From assembly GCA_937967955.1 (NCBI GenBank), contig CALBUB010000107.1, positions 1 to 60,540 on the forward strand: a DNA stretch of 60,540 nucleotides. The letters are read 5' to 3'. The notes beneath the pieces are model-generated. The model made no database searches. It saw nothing but the letters and a program-made list of their open reading frames with translations, and was not told the DNA's origin. Below, piece after piece: positions 52,555-60,540 of this stretch (positions within the stretch are counted from its first letter, which is position 1; the number at the start of each line of letters is the position of its first letter). Position numbers and translations under genes: made by a program. This stretch comes from an uncultured Bacillota bacterium. Its GTDB lineage: Bacteria > Bacillota > Clostridia > Tissierellales > Tepidimicrobiaceae.

Positions 52555-54987
52555 CTATTTTTCTAATAGCTTTCTAATCTTTTTATCATATTCTAACCAC
52601 AATTCTTCTGCATATTCTTCATTGTAGCCTTCGATATATAGGTTAAACTTAGGCTTTTCATCATCTGGAATGATTAAAACCCAGCCTTTGTCATCTATGA
52701 ATCTAACTCCCTGCTTTAATTCCATACCTTCTTTCCTACCTTCTGCTAATATCCTAATTACCTTCCCCTTATCATCCCACCTGCATGGAACTTCTTTTTT
52801 GAAATAATAGTATTGAGGAAGGTCCTTTAGCAATTGATCTATTGTAATATCATTACCAATTAGATAATCTATTATCTTTCCTGTAGCCCAAATGGAATCG
52901 AAGTTCAGTATATATTGGAAATCTATATTCCTATCAATTAGGGTGTTGATTATATCCGAAATATTGGATTTGCTATATATGGTTTTACCTTTATACTCTT
53001 TAGCTATTTTTTCCATTACTCTTGGAAAATTATACGGAATTACCGCCTCTTTCATAGAGCCTGTTTTAAAGCCCATCAATATGGTCAACATATAGTACCT
53101 ATCGTCTTCTACTATATTGAAGCCATCAGTTAAAGACATTTTTTCACCATCGCTACTATATAGAATCCCCAAATAAGCTTCTTCCTCTAAGACTATATTT
53201 CTTATAGTCTCTATTGTAAAACTTTTATCGTACTCAACAATTTTTGTTTCACAGCCTATTTTCTTTAAAAAGTTTTCAGCCAGATTCAATATATTCTTTG
53301 ATGGGGAAGACATTATTATCTTAGGTTTGACCCTTAAAATCTTGTCTATATTTTTAAGCTGATCTACTCCTTCCTTTAAATAGATTTCAGAGAAATTATA
53401 TATGTTTACTACATCCCTAATTTCATTTTCATAGCACCTTTTAAAATCCTCTAATAAGAAACAGTTTTCTACCTTCTTCTCAAGAGCTTTGTCTATATTA
53501 GCCCCTTTTCCATTTATGAATTCAATATGGACTAGACTTTGATCCAAATCATCTACCCTAATCTGAATTCCTCCATCGGCTTTAAAAAATCTTACTCCAA
53601 ATCTACACATAGGCATTGTGGTGTTGTTTATGTCAATAACTAGTCCACCAGTATTAGATATGCCTGATATTATTGAACTTTTAATTAAACTAGATGTATT
53701 GTGTTCATCTCCATTTACTATAAAAGTTCCCTTTGGTTTTATTACAGAAGCGAAAGCAGCTCCTAGTTTTGTAGCCACTTCTGGAGTTATTGTTTCATTT
53801 AACCTGCCAGAGATACTTCTATAGCCAAATAGCTTCTTTGATACCTTCTCTTCCCATATTAAGTTTTCTGTAACTATTGTATCTTCTTCTACAAGCTTAT
53901 AAGGCCAGATCTTTACTCCTGGCTTTATGGTACAATTTCTTGAAATTTTAGAGGAAGAACCTATTGTTACGCCCTCAAAAACTCTAGTATATTGATCAAT
54001 ACTCACATTATCGCATATTACAGCTTTCCTTATTTCACTATTCTTAAATACGCTTACATTGTCCCATATTACACTCTTTTTTATGGAAACTCCTTCATCT
54101 ATCAAGCAGTTGTTCCCAATTACTGCATAAGGCCCTATTATAGTATTTGCCTTTATAACTGTATTTTCTCCAATAACTATAGGAGGATATAGCTTTGCTC
54201 CTTTTTCAATAATGGTTCCTTTTCCTACCCAAAGCCTTTCCCCTTGTTCTCTTCCAATTAAATGGTATCTATTCTCATCAGAGAGAATATCTAAATGGGT
54301 TTGTACGTAACTGTTTAAATCTCCTACATCACACCAGTACTCATCAGTTACATAGCCATACATGGGCACATTATCTTCTAAAAGTCTAGGGAATAGATCC
54401 TTGCTAAAATCAAAGTTTTCCCCTTTTTGATAGTAGTCGAATACCTCTGGCTCTAATATGTAAATTCCAGTATTGATTGTATCGCTGAATACTTCTCCCC
54501 AGCTTGGCTTTTCTAAAAATCTTATAATCCTTCCCCAATCGTCAGTAATAACTACCCCATACTCTAAAGGAACGGGTTCTCTTTTTAGTATTAAAGTAGC
54601 CTTAGAGCCTCTTTTTCTATGGAAATCTATTGCTCTACCTAGATCCACATCTGTAAAGGCATCTCCACTTATGACAACTATTGTACTATCTAGGAAGCCT
54701 CCAGTGTTTTTCACACTTCCACCAGTACCTAAAGGCCTTTCTTCTATAAAGTAATCTATGTTAACATCATATTTTCTCCCATCACCAAAATAATCGATTA
54801 TAATATTGGGTAGATAGTGTAAGGTTACAGCTATATCTTTTATGTTGTATTTCCTTAAAAGTTTTACTGCGTACTCCATTACTGGCCTATTAAAAATCGG
54901 TACCATTGGCTTAGGTAGATCACAAGTTAATGGTCTAAGTCTGGTACCAAGTCCTCCTGACATTATAATCCCCTTGATAGCAATCAC
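52555..54987 (-). CDS. Sugar nucleotidyltransferase / left-handed helix / phosphomannomutase-like fusion
   Basis: An 810-residue fusion. Residues 5-235 are a nucleotidyltransferase (MSGGLGTRLRPLTCDLPKP), about 245-385 hexapeptide-repeat turns (IEKGAKLYPPIVIGENTVIK), and about 405-700 a phosphomannomutase fold. The mutase part has lost its active residues: TASHNP reads KADGGIQIR, DGDxDR reads SSDGEKMSL. So it is likely regulatory or structural. Similar fusions are called mannose-1-phosphate guanylyltransferase, but the next gene is a glucan synthase, so glucose-1-phosphate is the probable substrate. The GTG at 54987 is used; the ATG at 54963 has a fine ribosome site but would remove the first beta strand. 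It is 32 bp ahead of the glucan synthase gene. Confidence 0.85.
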   Translation of the reverse strand: MIAIKGIIMSGGLGTRLRPLTCDLPKPMVPIFNRPVMEYAVKLLRKYNIKDIAVTLHYLPNIIIDYFGDGRKYDVNIDYFIEERPLGTGGSVKNTGGFLDSTIVVISGDAFTDVDLGRAIDFHRKRGSKATLILKREPVPLEYGVVITDDWGRIIRFLEKPSWGEVFSDTINTGIYILEPEVFDYYQKGENFDFSKDLFPRLLEDNVPMYGYVTDEYWCDVGDLNSYVQTHLDILSDENRYHLIGREQGERLWVGKGTIIEKGAKLYPPIVIGENTVIKANTIIGPYAVIGNNCLIDEGVSIKKSVIWDNVSVFKNSEIRKAVICDNVSIDQYTRVFEGVTIGSSSKISRNCTIKPGVKIWPYKLVEEDTIVTENLIWEEKVSKKLFGYRSISGRLNETITPEVATKLGAAFASVIKPKGTFIVNGDEHNTSSLIKSSIISGISNTGGLVIDINNTTMPMCRFGVRFFKADGGIQIRVDDLDQSLVHIEFINGKGANIDKALEKKVENCFLLEDFKRCYENEIRDVVNIYNFSEIYLKEGVDQLKNIDKILRVKPKIIMSSPSKNILNLAENFLKKIGCETKIVEYDKSFTIETIRNIVLEEEAYLGILYSSDGEKMSLTDGFNIVEDDRYYMLTILMGFKTGSMKEAVIPYNFPRVMEKIAKEYKGKTIYSKSNISDIINTLIDRNIDFQYILNFDSIWATGKIIDYLIGNDITIDQLLKDLPQYYYFKKEVPCRWDDKGKVIRILAEGRKEGMELKQGVRFIDDKGWVLIIPDDEKPKFNLYIEGYNEEYAEELWLEYDKKIRKLLEK

Positions 54988-55040
54988 CCCTTTAATGGAT
55001 ACTCATAGACTATTTTGTGGCACAAATGTTTATTTTATAC

Positions 55041-55077
55041 ATAAAAAATAAGGCTCCACACAAAATTGTGTGGAGCT
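55041..55077 (-). terminator. Terminator of pgcA
   Basis: GGCTCCACAC (55052-55061) pairs with GTGTGGAGCT (55068-55077), followed on the minus strand by TTATTTTTTATG. So pgcA is probably a separate transcript from the nucleotidyltransferase-glucan synthase pair, which must have a promoter in 54988-55051. Confidence 0.85.
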
Positions 55078-55079
55078 AA

Positions 55080-56771
55080 TTACCTAATAGTTTCTATTCT
55101 GTTAAGGACTGCTTTTTCTATTTCCTTTATTTTGCTTTCTGCCAAGCCTTTATCTTCTGCCTTTGAGTAGATGTATATCTTAAGTTTTGGTTCAGTTCCA
55201 GAGGGCCTAATTGCATACCAAGAGCCATCATCTAGATAATATTTTAGTACATTAGATTTAGGATTGCCTGTATCATCTTTTAGATAGTCTATGGTTCTTT
55301 CTAATTTCATATTGCCTATATTTTCAATTGGGCTACTTCTAAAGGCTTCCATAATCCTCTTTATCCTCTCACTTCCTTCAATACCTTCCAGTATAAGCGA
55401 TATGAGGTTGCTCAAATAGTAGCCATGTTCTTCATATAGCTCTTCTAGTACATCTAATAAGGTCTTTCCCTTTTCCTTATAATAGGCTGCCATTTCTGCT
55501 ATCAACATGGAGGATATGACAGCATCTTTATCCCTTACCTTAGTACCATAAACATAGCCAATACTTTCCTCATAACCAAATATGAAGGTATGTTCTTTAG
55601 TTATATCAAATTCATTTGCTTTGCCACATATATGCTTAAAGCCAGTCAATGTTTCTATGGTCTTTACCCCATACTTATCAGCAATAGCTTTGCTTAAATC
55701 ACCAGTTACAATACTTTTAACTATGGCAGCATTTTCTGGCAAACTGTTCTCTTCAGCCCTGGAGGATAATATGTAATTTACAAGTAATGCACCTATTTGG
55801 TTGCCATTAAGTTCTTTATAAGCCCCCTTGTTATCCTTAACCATACAAGCAACTCTATCACAGTCTGGATCTGTTGCAATTAGTATGTCCCCATTCTTTT
55901 CTTTACCCAGCCTTATAGAATATTCAAAGGCCTTTACATCCTCAGGATTAGGATAGCCTACTGTTTTAAAATCAGGATCTGGCTTTTCCTGTTCAGGAAC
56001 TACAAATACGTTAACAAAACCTCTTTCCCTAAGCACTCTCCTTACCAGCTTGTTGCCTGTTCCATTTAAAGGCGTATATACAATTTTAATAGTTTTATCT
56101 ATATCATCATTTAAGCTTAAGCTTTTTACGTATTCCACATAGTCATCATCTATATCTTTTCCAATATAATTTATTAATCCTTTTTCAAGGCCTTCTTGGA
56201 AAGATATAATTTTTATATCTGAAAAATCCTTGATTTCCTTAATGTTATGAAGTATTTCATTAGCTATGTCGTCAAGAATCTGGGAGCCTTCTTCCCAATA
56301 GACTTTATAGCCATTATAATCCTTTGGATTATGACTAGCAGTTATTACAATACCGGATATGGTCTTTAACTTCCTTATAGTATATGATAAAAGAGGAGTT
56401 GGACGAATATCATCAAATATGTACACCATTATTCCATTTGCTGCCAATACCCTTGCTGCAACTTCTGCAAAATCCTTTGAAAAATGCCTTACATCATAGG
56501 CTATGGCCACACCCCTTTCTACAGCATCTCTGCCCTTGTTTATTATAGTCTGGGCTAAGCCTTGAGTGGCTAACGAAACCGTATATTTATTCATCCTATT
56601 GGTGCCTGCCCCAATTATTCCTCTCATGCCTGCAGTACCAAAGGTAAGGTCTGTATAAAATCTATCCTTTATTTCTTCCTCATCATCTTTTATAGCTTCT
56701 AGTTCTCTTCTAGTATCTTCATCAAAAAATTTATTGGTTACCCAGTATTTATATTTTTCTAAATAATCCAT
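55080..56771 (-). CDS. pgcA: Phosphoglucomutase / phosphomannomutase
   Basis: A 563-residue alpha-D-phosphohexomutase of the PgcA type. The catalytic serine loop ITASHNPKDYNGYK (about 143-156), the metal loop DPDCDRVA (about 305-312), the sugar-binding GYEESIGY and the phosphate-binding RPSGTEPKLK near the C-terminus are all intact, in contrast with the degenerate mutase domain in the neighbouring fusion. It interconverts glucose-6-phosphate and glucose-1-phosphate, supplying the nucleotidyltransferase and glucan synthase that follow in the same direction. ATG at 56771 has a plain AGGAGG ribosome site. Confidence 0.94.
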   Translation of the reverse strand: MDYLEKYKYWVTNKFFDEDTRRELEAIKDDEEEIKDRFYTDLTFGTAGMRGIIGAGTNRMNKYTVSLATQGLAQTIINKGRDAVERGVAIAYDVRHFSKDFAEVAARVLAANGIMVYIFDDIRPTPLLSYTIRKLKTISGIVITASHNPKDYNGYKVYWEEGSQILDDIANEILHNIKEIKDFSDIKIISFQEGLEKGLINYIGKDIDDDYVEYVKSLSLNDDIDKTIKIVYTPLNGTGNKLVRRVLRERGFVNVFVVPEQEKPDPDFKTVGYPNPEDVKAFEYSIRLGKEKNGDILIATDPDCDRVACMVKDNKGAYKELNGNQIGALLVNYILSSRAEENSLPENAAIVKSIVTGDLSKAIADKYGVKTIETLTGFKHICGKANEFDITKEHTFIFGYEESIGYVYGTKVRDKDAVISSMLIAEMAAYYKEKGKTLLDVLEELYEEHGYYLSNLISLILEGIEGSERIKRIMEAFRSSPIENIGNMKLERTIDYLKDDTGNPKSNVLKYYLDDGSWYAIRPSGTEPKLKIYIYSKAEDKGLAESKIKEIEKAVLNRIETIR

Positions 56772-56841
56772 CCTATACCTCCTTCATATATATTAAGTAA
56801 CATAAGTATCTCCTTATAGCTTTTATATATTATAGCATAAA

Positions 56842-56882
56842 TGGAAAACTCCCTTCCAATATTTTGTGATTGAAAGGGAGTT
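56842..56882 (-). terminator. Terminator of the hydroxyacid dehydrogenase gene
   Basis: AACTCCCTT (56847-56855) pairs with AAGGGAGTT (56874-56882), followed on the minus strand by TTTTCC. The loop is long (18 nt), so moderate confidence. Confidence 0.65.
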
Positions 56883-56900
56883 TATATCTTTAAAGTATTG

Positions 56901-57857
56901 CTAAAATTCTACCCTATTTACATGCTTACCTTTCAGCCAGTTATAAATATTTTCATTAAAAGTTATATGGGCTCTCCTAACCATTGCCTCTTCTGTAGCA
57001 AAACCTATATGGGGTGTAAGCAATGTGTTTTGTGTGGATAGGATTGGATAATCTTTTGGTAAAGGAGGTTCCTGGTCAAATACATCTAGGCAAGCTCCTG
57101 CAATCTTGCCTTCATTTAAGGCCTCTACAAGGGCTTCAGTATCTACTATAGGACCTCTGGCTGTATTTACCAATATGGCTGTAGGCTTCATCAATGCTAG
57201 CTTTTCTCTATTTATTAGACCCTTTGTTTTCTCAGTCAATGGAGTATGTATAGAAACAATATCTGCTTCTGATAACAATTCATCTAAGGAAACATATTTT
57301 ACTCCCATGGACTTTAGTTCTTCTTTTTCAGTTCTGCTATAAGCTAGGACTTCTGCACCAAAAGCTAGGGCCAATTTTGCCACTCTTGCACCAATAGCAC
57401 CAGTGCCAATTACCCCAAATTTCTTTCCATATATTTCTTTCTGGGTAGAACCTACCTTAGTCTTTCCGTCTCTAGTTGTTTTGTCTAGAATATGAATACT
57501 TCTTAAAAAGGAAATGACCATACCAAATACTAATTCTGGCACGGAAATGGTAGAATAGCCAGCAGCATTGGATACTTTTATATTTTTCTCTTTACAAGCA
57601 TCTAAATCTACATGATCATAACCAGTAAAGGCTATTGAAATATACTTAAGATTTTCAGCTGCTCTTATTACTTCTCCTACTAGTGGCATATTAGCTATTA
57701 CTAGTATGTCTGCATCCTTAACCCTTCCTTTTAAAATTTCTACATCTTCTGTCCTTTCATATAGTACTAATTCATGCCCTTCATCAGTAATAGGCTTTGC
57801 AATCTCTCTAACCTCAGACTCTGGTAGGCCTAGGTCTTCAAGTACTACTATTTTCAT
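56901..57857 (-). CDS. D-2-hydroxyacid dehydrogenase (hydroxypyruvate/glyoxylate reductase type)
   Basis: A 318-residue NAD(P)-dependent dehydrogenase. The Rossmann motif GVIGTGAIGARVA (about 141-153), the catalytic arginine in NTARGPIVDT, the glutamate in DVFDQEPP and the histidine in LLTPHIGFATEEA are present. The ATG at 57857 follows AAAGGAG; a TTG eleven codons upstream lacks a ribosome site. Downstream of the serine/alanine-glyoxylate aminotransferase gene (116 bp apart, same strand, but with a terminator between), it is likely to reduce hydroxypyruvate to glycerate or glyoxylate to glycolate. Confidence 0.88.
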   Translation of the reverse strand: MKIVVLEDLGLPESEVREIAKPITDEGHELVLYERTEDVEILKGRVKDADILVIANMPLVGEVIRAAENLKYISIAFTGYDHVDLDACKEKNIKVSNAAGYSTISVPELVFGMVISFLRSIHILDKTTRDGKTKVGSTQKEIYGKKFGVIGTGAIGARVAKLALAFGAEVLAYSRTEKEELKSMGVKYVSLDELLSEADIVSIHTPLTEKTKGLINREKLALMKPTAILVNTARGPIVDTEALVEALNEGKIAGACLDVFDQEPPLPKDYPILSTQNTLLTPHIGFATEEAMVRRAHITFNENIYNWLKGKHVNRVEF

Positions 57858-57954
57858 ATTCCGGCTCCTTTCCTGTGTTTTATATTCCAATTTTTTAATG
57901 TATATTACTACAATAGTCGATTATTGTCAACATATGTTAGATACTAAATTTCAA

Positions 57955-57988
57955 TACAAAAAAGGAAGGCCTATTAAGACCTTCCTTT
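57955..57988 (-). terminator. Terminator of the aminotransferase gene
   Basis: AAAGGAAGG (57961-57969) pairs with CCTTCCTTT (57980-57988), followed on the minus strand by TTTTTTGTATTG. The stem overlaps the last codons and stop. Confidence 0.85.
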
Positions 57989-59140
57989 TGCAGTCTCTTG
58001 CATTAAGTTTTCAGTTAAAACAGCAACCCCTTTTCCTAAAACATCTTTAATACCTAATCTATATAAGGTTCTTTCTATGGCTGCCATTGTTGATACTAAG
58101 TAATGCATATCTATATTCCCCATATGGCCAAGTCTGAACATTTTGCCAGCATATTCTCCCAAGCCTCCTGCTACTATAACCCCTTCCTCAGCTAATATTT
58201 TTCTGAATTCACCATCCTCTATTCCTTCCATATACAGTACATTTGATAACGTAACTGCTCTGTATTCCTTTTCTGCTAGTATTTCAAAGCCCATAGCTTC
58301 TATAGCTGCTTGCATAGCTAGTGCTACCCTTTTATGCCTTTCATACCTATTTTCTATACCTTCTTCCTTTATGATTCTTAAAGCTTCTTTCAAAGCCCAT
58401 ATCATATTTACTGGGGGAGTAGCAAAATATTTAGAAGGTTCTTCCATTACTGGCAACCACTTTTCAAAATCCATATAATAGTCTTTTATAGTTCCTATGG
58501 CTTTCCTTCTTTCTAATGCCTTTTCTCCAGCAAGTACTATGGCCAAGCCAGGAGGTACTCCTAAGGCTTTTTGGGAGCCAGTTATAAGTACGTCTATGCC
58601 CATATCATCTACGTATTCTGGTTCAGCCCCAGTTGCACATACTCCATCTACCACCAAAACTGTATCCTCATATTTTTTCACTATTTCCCCTATTTCAGCT
58701 AGAGGTGCACGAACTCCTGTAGATGTATCCACATGGGTAACAGTTACGGCTTTATAAGCTTTTTCTTTTAATTTTTCTTCTATTTTTTCTAATGGCACGA
58801 TACTTCCCCATTGGGAAGAAATTACATCTACTTGTAAACCCCTTCTTTGGCATAATTCTACATACCTATCTCCAAAAAAGCCATGGGATATAACTAATAC
58901 ATTATCTCCTTCTTTAGTAACGTTTGCTATTCCCATCTCCATAGCCAAAGTTCCTGTTCCAGCTACTACGAAAGCTTCACCTTTAGTTTTAAATATGTCT
59001 TTTAGATCGTCTATTACCCCTTTGAAATCTTCAATAAAAGCAGGGTCCCCAAAGGCCACAGTTTCTCTGCCCATTTGGTCCTGTATGGATCTAGCTACAG
59101 GTGTTGGGCCAGGAATCATAACTAGCTTTTTATTTTTCAT
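57974..59140 (-). CDS. Alanine/serine-glyoxylate aminotransferase family protein
   Basis: A 388-residue class V PLP aminotransferase. The opening IPGPTPVA, VAGTGTLAMEM, HVDTSTGVRAP, the VDGVCATGAEP segment and the PLP lysine K191 in GSQKALGVPPGLA are characteristic of the AGXT/PucG group. It transfers an amino group to glyoxylate or from serine to a keto acid, giving hydroxypyruvate. The adjacent 2-hydroxyacid dehydrogenase would then make glycerate, so the pair could form the serine pathway to glycerate. PucG-type ureidoglycine aminotransferases are close relatives and cannot be excluded. Confidence 0.9.
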   Translation of the reverse strand: MKNKKLVMIPGPTPVARSIQDQMGRETVAFGDPAFIEDFKGVIDDLKDIFKTKGEAFVVAGTGTLAMEMGIANVTKEGDNVLVISHGFFGDRYVELCQRRGLQVDVISSQWGSIVPLEKIEEKLKEKAYKAVTVTHVDTSTGVRAPLAEIGEIVKKYEDTVLVVDGVCATGAEPEYVDDMGIDVLITGSQKALGVPPGLAIVLAGEKALERRKAIGTIKDYYMDFEKWLPVMEEPSKYFATPPVNMIWALKEALRIIKEEGIENRYERHKRVALAMQAAIEAMGFEILAEKEYRAVTLSNVLYMEGIEDGEFRKILAEEGVIVAGGLGEYAGKMFRLGHMGNIDMHYLVSTMAAIERTLYRLGIKDVLGKGVAVLTENLMQETAKGRS

Positions 59141-59232
59141 CCTTATCCCCCCTAGTATTTTATATAATTATTATAGCACAATATTTTACATAATAAGGAT
59201 ACCATGGATATATTTAAATAATCCCCAATCCC

Positions 59233-59278
59233 CGTCAAAAAAAGCATATTAAAAGCTTTGAACATATTCAAAGCTTTT
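59233..59278 (-). terminator. Terminator of the gamma-carbonic-anhydrase-like gene
   Basis: AAAAGCTTTGAA (59251-59262) pairs with TTCAAAGCTTTT (59267-59278); the minus strand continues to a T-run TTTTTTTGAC a few bases beyond. The T-run is offset, so moderate confidence. Confidence 0.65.
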
Positions 59279-59786
59279 ATTTTTTACCTATATATTTTTT
59301 ATAAAGTTTGCTATAACTTATAGCATTATTTTTAATGGCCTCAACTTCATCAGCAGTAACTTCCCTTACTACTTTACCTGGAACTCCTAACACTAAAGAA
59401 TTTGGTGGTATTTCTTTTCCTTCTGGTATTAAAGCCCCAGCACCAATGATACAGTTGTCACCAATTACTGCTCTATTTAATATAATTGCTCCCATTCCAA
59501 TAAGGCAGTTGTTACCAATAGTACTACCATGGACTATTGCATTATGACCAACTACTGTATAATCGCCTATTTTAGTAGGTGCTCCCTCTTCTGTATGGAT
59601 TACACAATTATCCTGTACATTGCTATACTCACCAATAGTAATATTATCTATGTCCCCTCTTAAAACTGCCCCATACCATATGCTTGCTCCCTTTCTAATA
59701 TTCACATCTCCTATAATAACTGCAGTTTCAGCTATAAAAGAATCTTCATGAATATTAGGCTTTATTCCTTCTAAATCCCTTATCAT
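59277..59786 (-). CDS. Gamma-carbonic-anhydrase family hexapeptide protein
   Basis: A 169-residue left-handed beta-helix protein (YrdA/CaiE/PaaY group). Hexapeptide repeats run from about residue 15 to 130 (AVIIGDVNIRKGASIW, NCLIGMGAIIL, DNCIIGAGALIP), followed by a C-terminal helix. The zinc histidines are present in NCVIHTEEGA and VGHNAIVHG, as in Cam-like proteins, so carbonic anhydrase or a thioesterase role is possible; most YrdA-like members are uncharacterised. The ATG at 59786 follows GGGAG; a GTG two codons upstream is the alternative. It is monocistronic with its own terminator. Confidence 0.9.
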   Translation of the reverse strand: MIRDLEGIKPNIHEDSFIAETAVIIGDVNIRKGASIWYGAVLRGDIDNITIGEYSNVQDNCVIHTEEGAPTKIGDYTVVGHNAIVHGSTIGNNCLIGMGAIILNRAVIGDNCIIGAGALIPEGKEIPPNSLVLGVPGKVVREVTADEVEAIKNNAISYSKLYKKYIGKK

Positions 59787-59880
59787 ATACACTTCTCCCT
59801 TCTTTATTTTATATATATGATAATACCCAAATAATTAATAAAAGACAACTGGCGGCAATTAAGTTATATAGAAATTATGA

Positions 59881-60540
59881 CTATAAAAATAATATGGCAA
59901 CACCTATAACTGATATAATTGCTCCAAAGATTTCCTTTAATTTTACCTTTTCCTTAAACAATAGTACAGAAAAAGGGATTATGGTAACAGGAGTAATAGA
60001 TGTTATGGTAGATGAAATGCCAGCACTTGTATATTGTAAGGATACTAATGATAGGGTAACCCCTATAAAAGGCCCAAATAAGGAACCTAGTATAATCCCT
60101 TTCATAGCTTCTTTATCCTTAAGGGCTGTTTTTATATCCTTAAACTTTTTAAGATAAATTACTAAAAGGGTAAAGCCTATGAAACCAGAAATAATCCTTA
60201 TCTGAGTGGCTGCTAGTGGATTGTAAGCCCCCATTCCTATCCTACTTATTATTAGCCCTATTGCTTGGCCTAAAGAACCTAAAAAAGCAAATATAAGCCC
60301 TTTTTTAGAATGGTTTAGTTTGATTTTGTTTTTACCTTCTTCTTTGCCTAAAATTACAATAGATATTCCAGATACAGTAATTAGCATACCTAGTAAGCTT
60401 ATTAAATCTAGCTTTTCCTTCAAAAAAATGAATTCTATCAAAGCTGTAATAGGAGGACTAGAAGCCATTATCAGCATGGAAATTCTAGAGCCTACCCTTT
60501 TGCCTGCCTTTTCAAAAGATATGCCGCTTATTGTCCAACA
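59881..60540 (-). CDS. EamA/DMT-family transporter, partial at the window end
   Basis: Only the last 219 residues are in the window; the reading frame is open through position 60540, so the start lies to the right. It has the two-EamA-repeat layout of drug/metabolite transporters: the end of the first repeat (SPPITALIEFIFLKEKLDL, LGMLITVSGISIVIL) and the whole second repeat with five transmembrane segments ending FGAIISVIGVAILFL. Substrates of this family are diverse (amino acids, nucleosides, riboflavin) and cannot be told here. No terminator is obvious before the carbonic-anhydrase-like gene, 94 bp away. Confidence 0.9.
   Translation of the reverse strand, partial: CWTISGISFEKAGKRVGSRISMLIMASSPPITALIEFIFLKEKLDLISLLGMLITVSGISIVILGKEEGKNKIKLNHSKKGLIFAFLGSLGQAIGLIISRIGMGAYNPLAATQIRIISGFIGFTLLVIYLKKFKDIKTALKDKEAMKGIILGSLFGPFIGVTLSLVSLQYTSAGISSTITSITPVTIIPFSVLLFKEKVKLKEIFGAIISVIGVAILFL

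Noticed and set aside
1..60540. CRISPR arrays, insertion sequences, prophage or integrative elements
   Set aside because: No repeated spacers, transposase, integrase or phage genes were seen on either strand.

Overview
The window looks like a chromosomal segment of a low-GC, anaerobic, probably spore-capable Firmicute of the Clostridia/Tissierellia type. Coding strands are AT-rich, ribosome-binding sites are strong AGGAGG or GGGGG types, and UUG/GUG starts are common. Markers of this lifestyle are oxygen-sensitive [4Fe-4S] L-serine dehydratase (sdaAB/sdaAA), the electron-bifurcating transhydrogenase NfnAB, an iron-containing alcohol dehydrogenase, and DegS/DegU. Genus cannot be fixed from sequence alone. 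No insertion sequence, prophage, CRISPR array or tRNA was seen; this is core-like chromosome with several unusual multidomain proteins.

Layout. 1-230 is the promoter/leader region of an rRNA operon that reads leftward off the window (two tandem TTGACA-17-TATAxT promoters, boxA-like motif). 342-3600: a LysR regulator facing a cheW-degS-degU operon. 3775-5946: ftcD-hutI, the last steps of histidine breakdown. 6068-14320: thpR, a LacI-type regulator, a 1797-residue pseudokinase-ATPase-TPR-GAF-GGDEF signalling protein, a MarR-like remnant and a diacylglycerol-kinase-like lipid kinase. 14501-17312: YtxH and DUF948-like envelope proteins, small proteins, an acetamidase/formamidase and a zinc-ribbon protein. 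17416-17590: a 6S RNA gene with its own promoter and terminator. 17661-22440: an FtsH-type protease, two unknown proteins, an RluA-family pseudouridine synthase and NAD kinase. 22464-27365: a cell-wall module (FHA protein, FtsW/RodA-type glycosyltransferase, class B PBP) followed by oligoendopeptidase F. 27455-29410: TetR, an MntP/YtaF-like membrane protein and a PspC protein.

29586-38264 is the most unusual part: a tightly packed plus-strand operon in which the two serine dehydratase subunits are followed by a 1610-residue fusion (HD phosphohydrolase, helical repeats, NadD-like nucleotidyltransferase, possible acetyltransferase-like region, phosphoribosyltransferase-like domain), then a divergent lactate/malate-dehydrogenase-like protein and a two-lobed flavodoxin-like protein with a cysteine cluster. 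I recognise the folds but no described pathway that uses this set, and this is my best candidate for an undescribed system, probably in nucleotide or dinucleotide-cofactor metabolism (inference).

38310-44142: GntP permease with iron alcohol dehydrogenase, a sirtuin with an altered NAD-pocket motif, and nfnAB. 44516-56771: a 2668-residue cyclic beta-1,2-glucan synthase-like enzyme, an NTP-transferase/degenerate phosphomannomutase fusion and a phosphoglucomutase, which together could turn glucose-6-phosphate into an exported glucan. 56901-59140: a hydroxypyruvate/2-hydroxyacid reductase and an alanine/serine-glyoxylate aminotransferase. 59277-60540: a gamma-carbonic-anhydrase-like protein and an EamA transporter cut by the window end. 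Most operons end in clear rho-independent terminators, many shared by converging genes.
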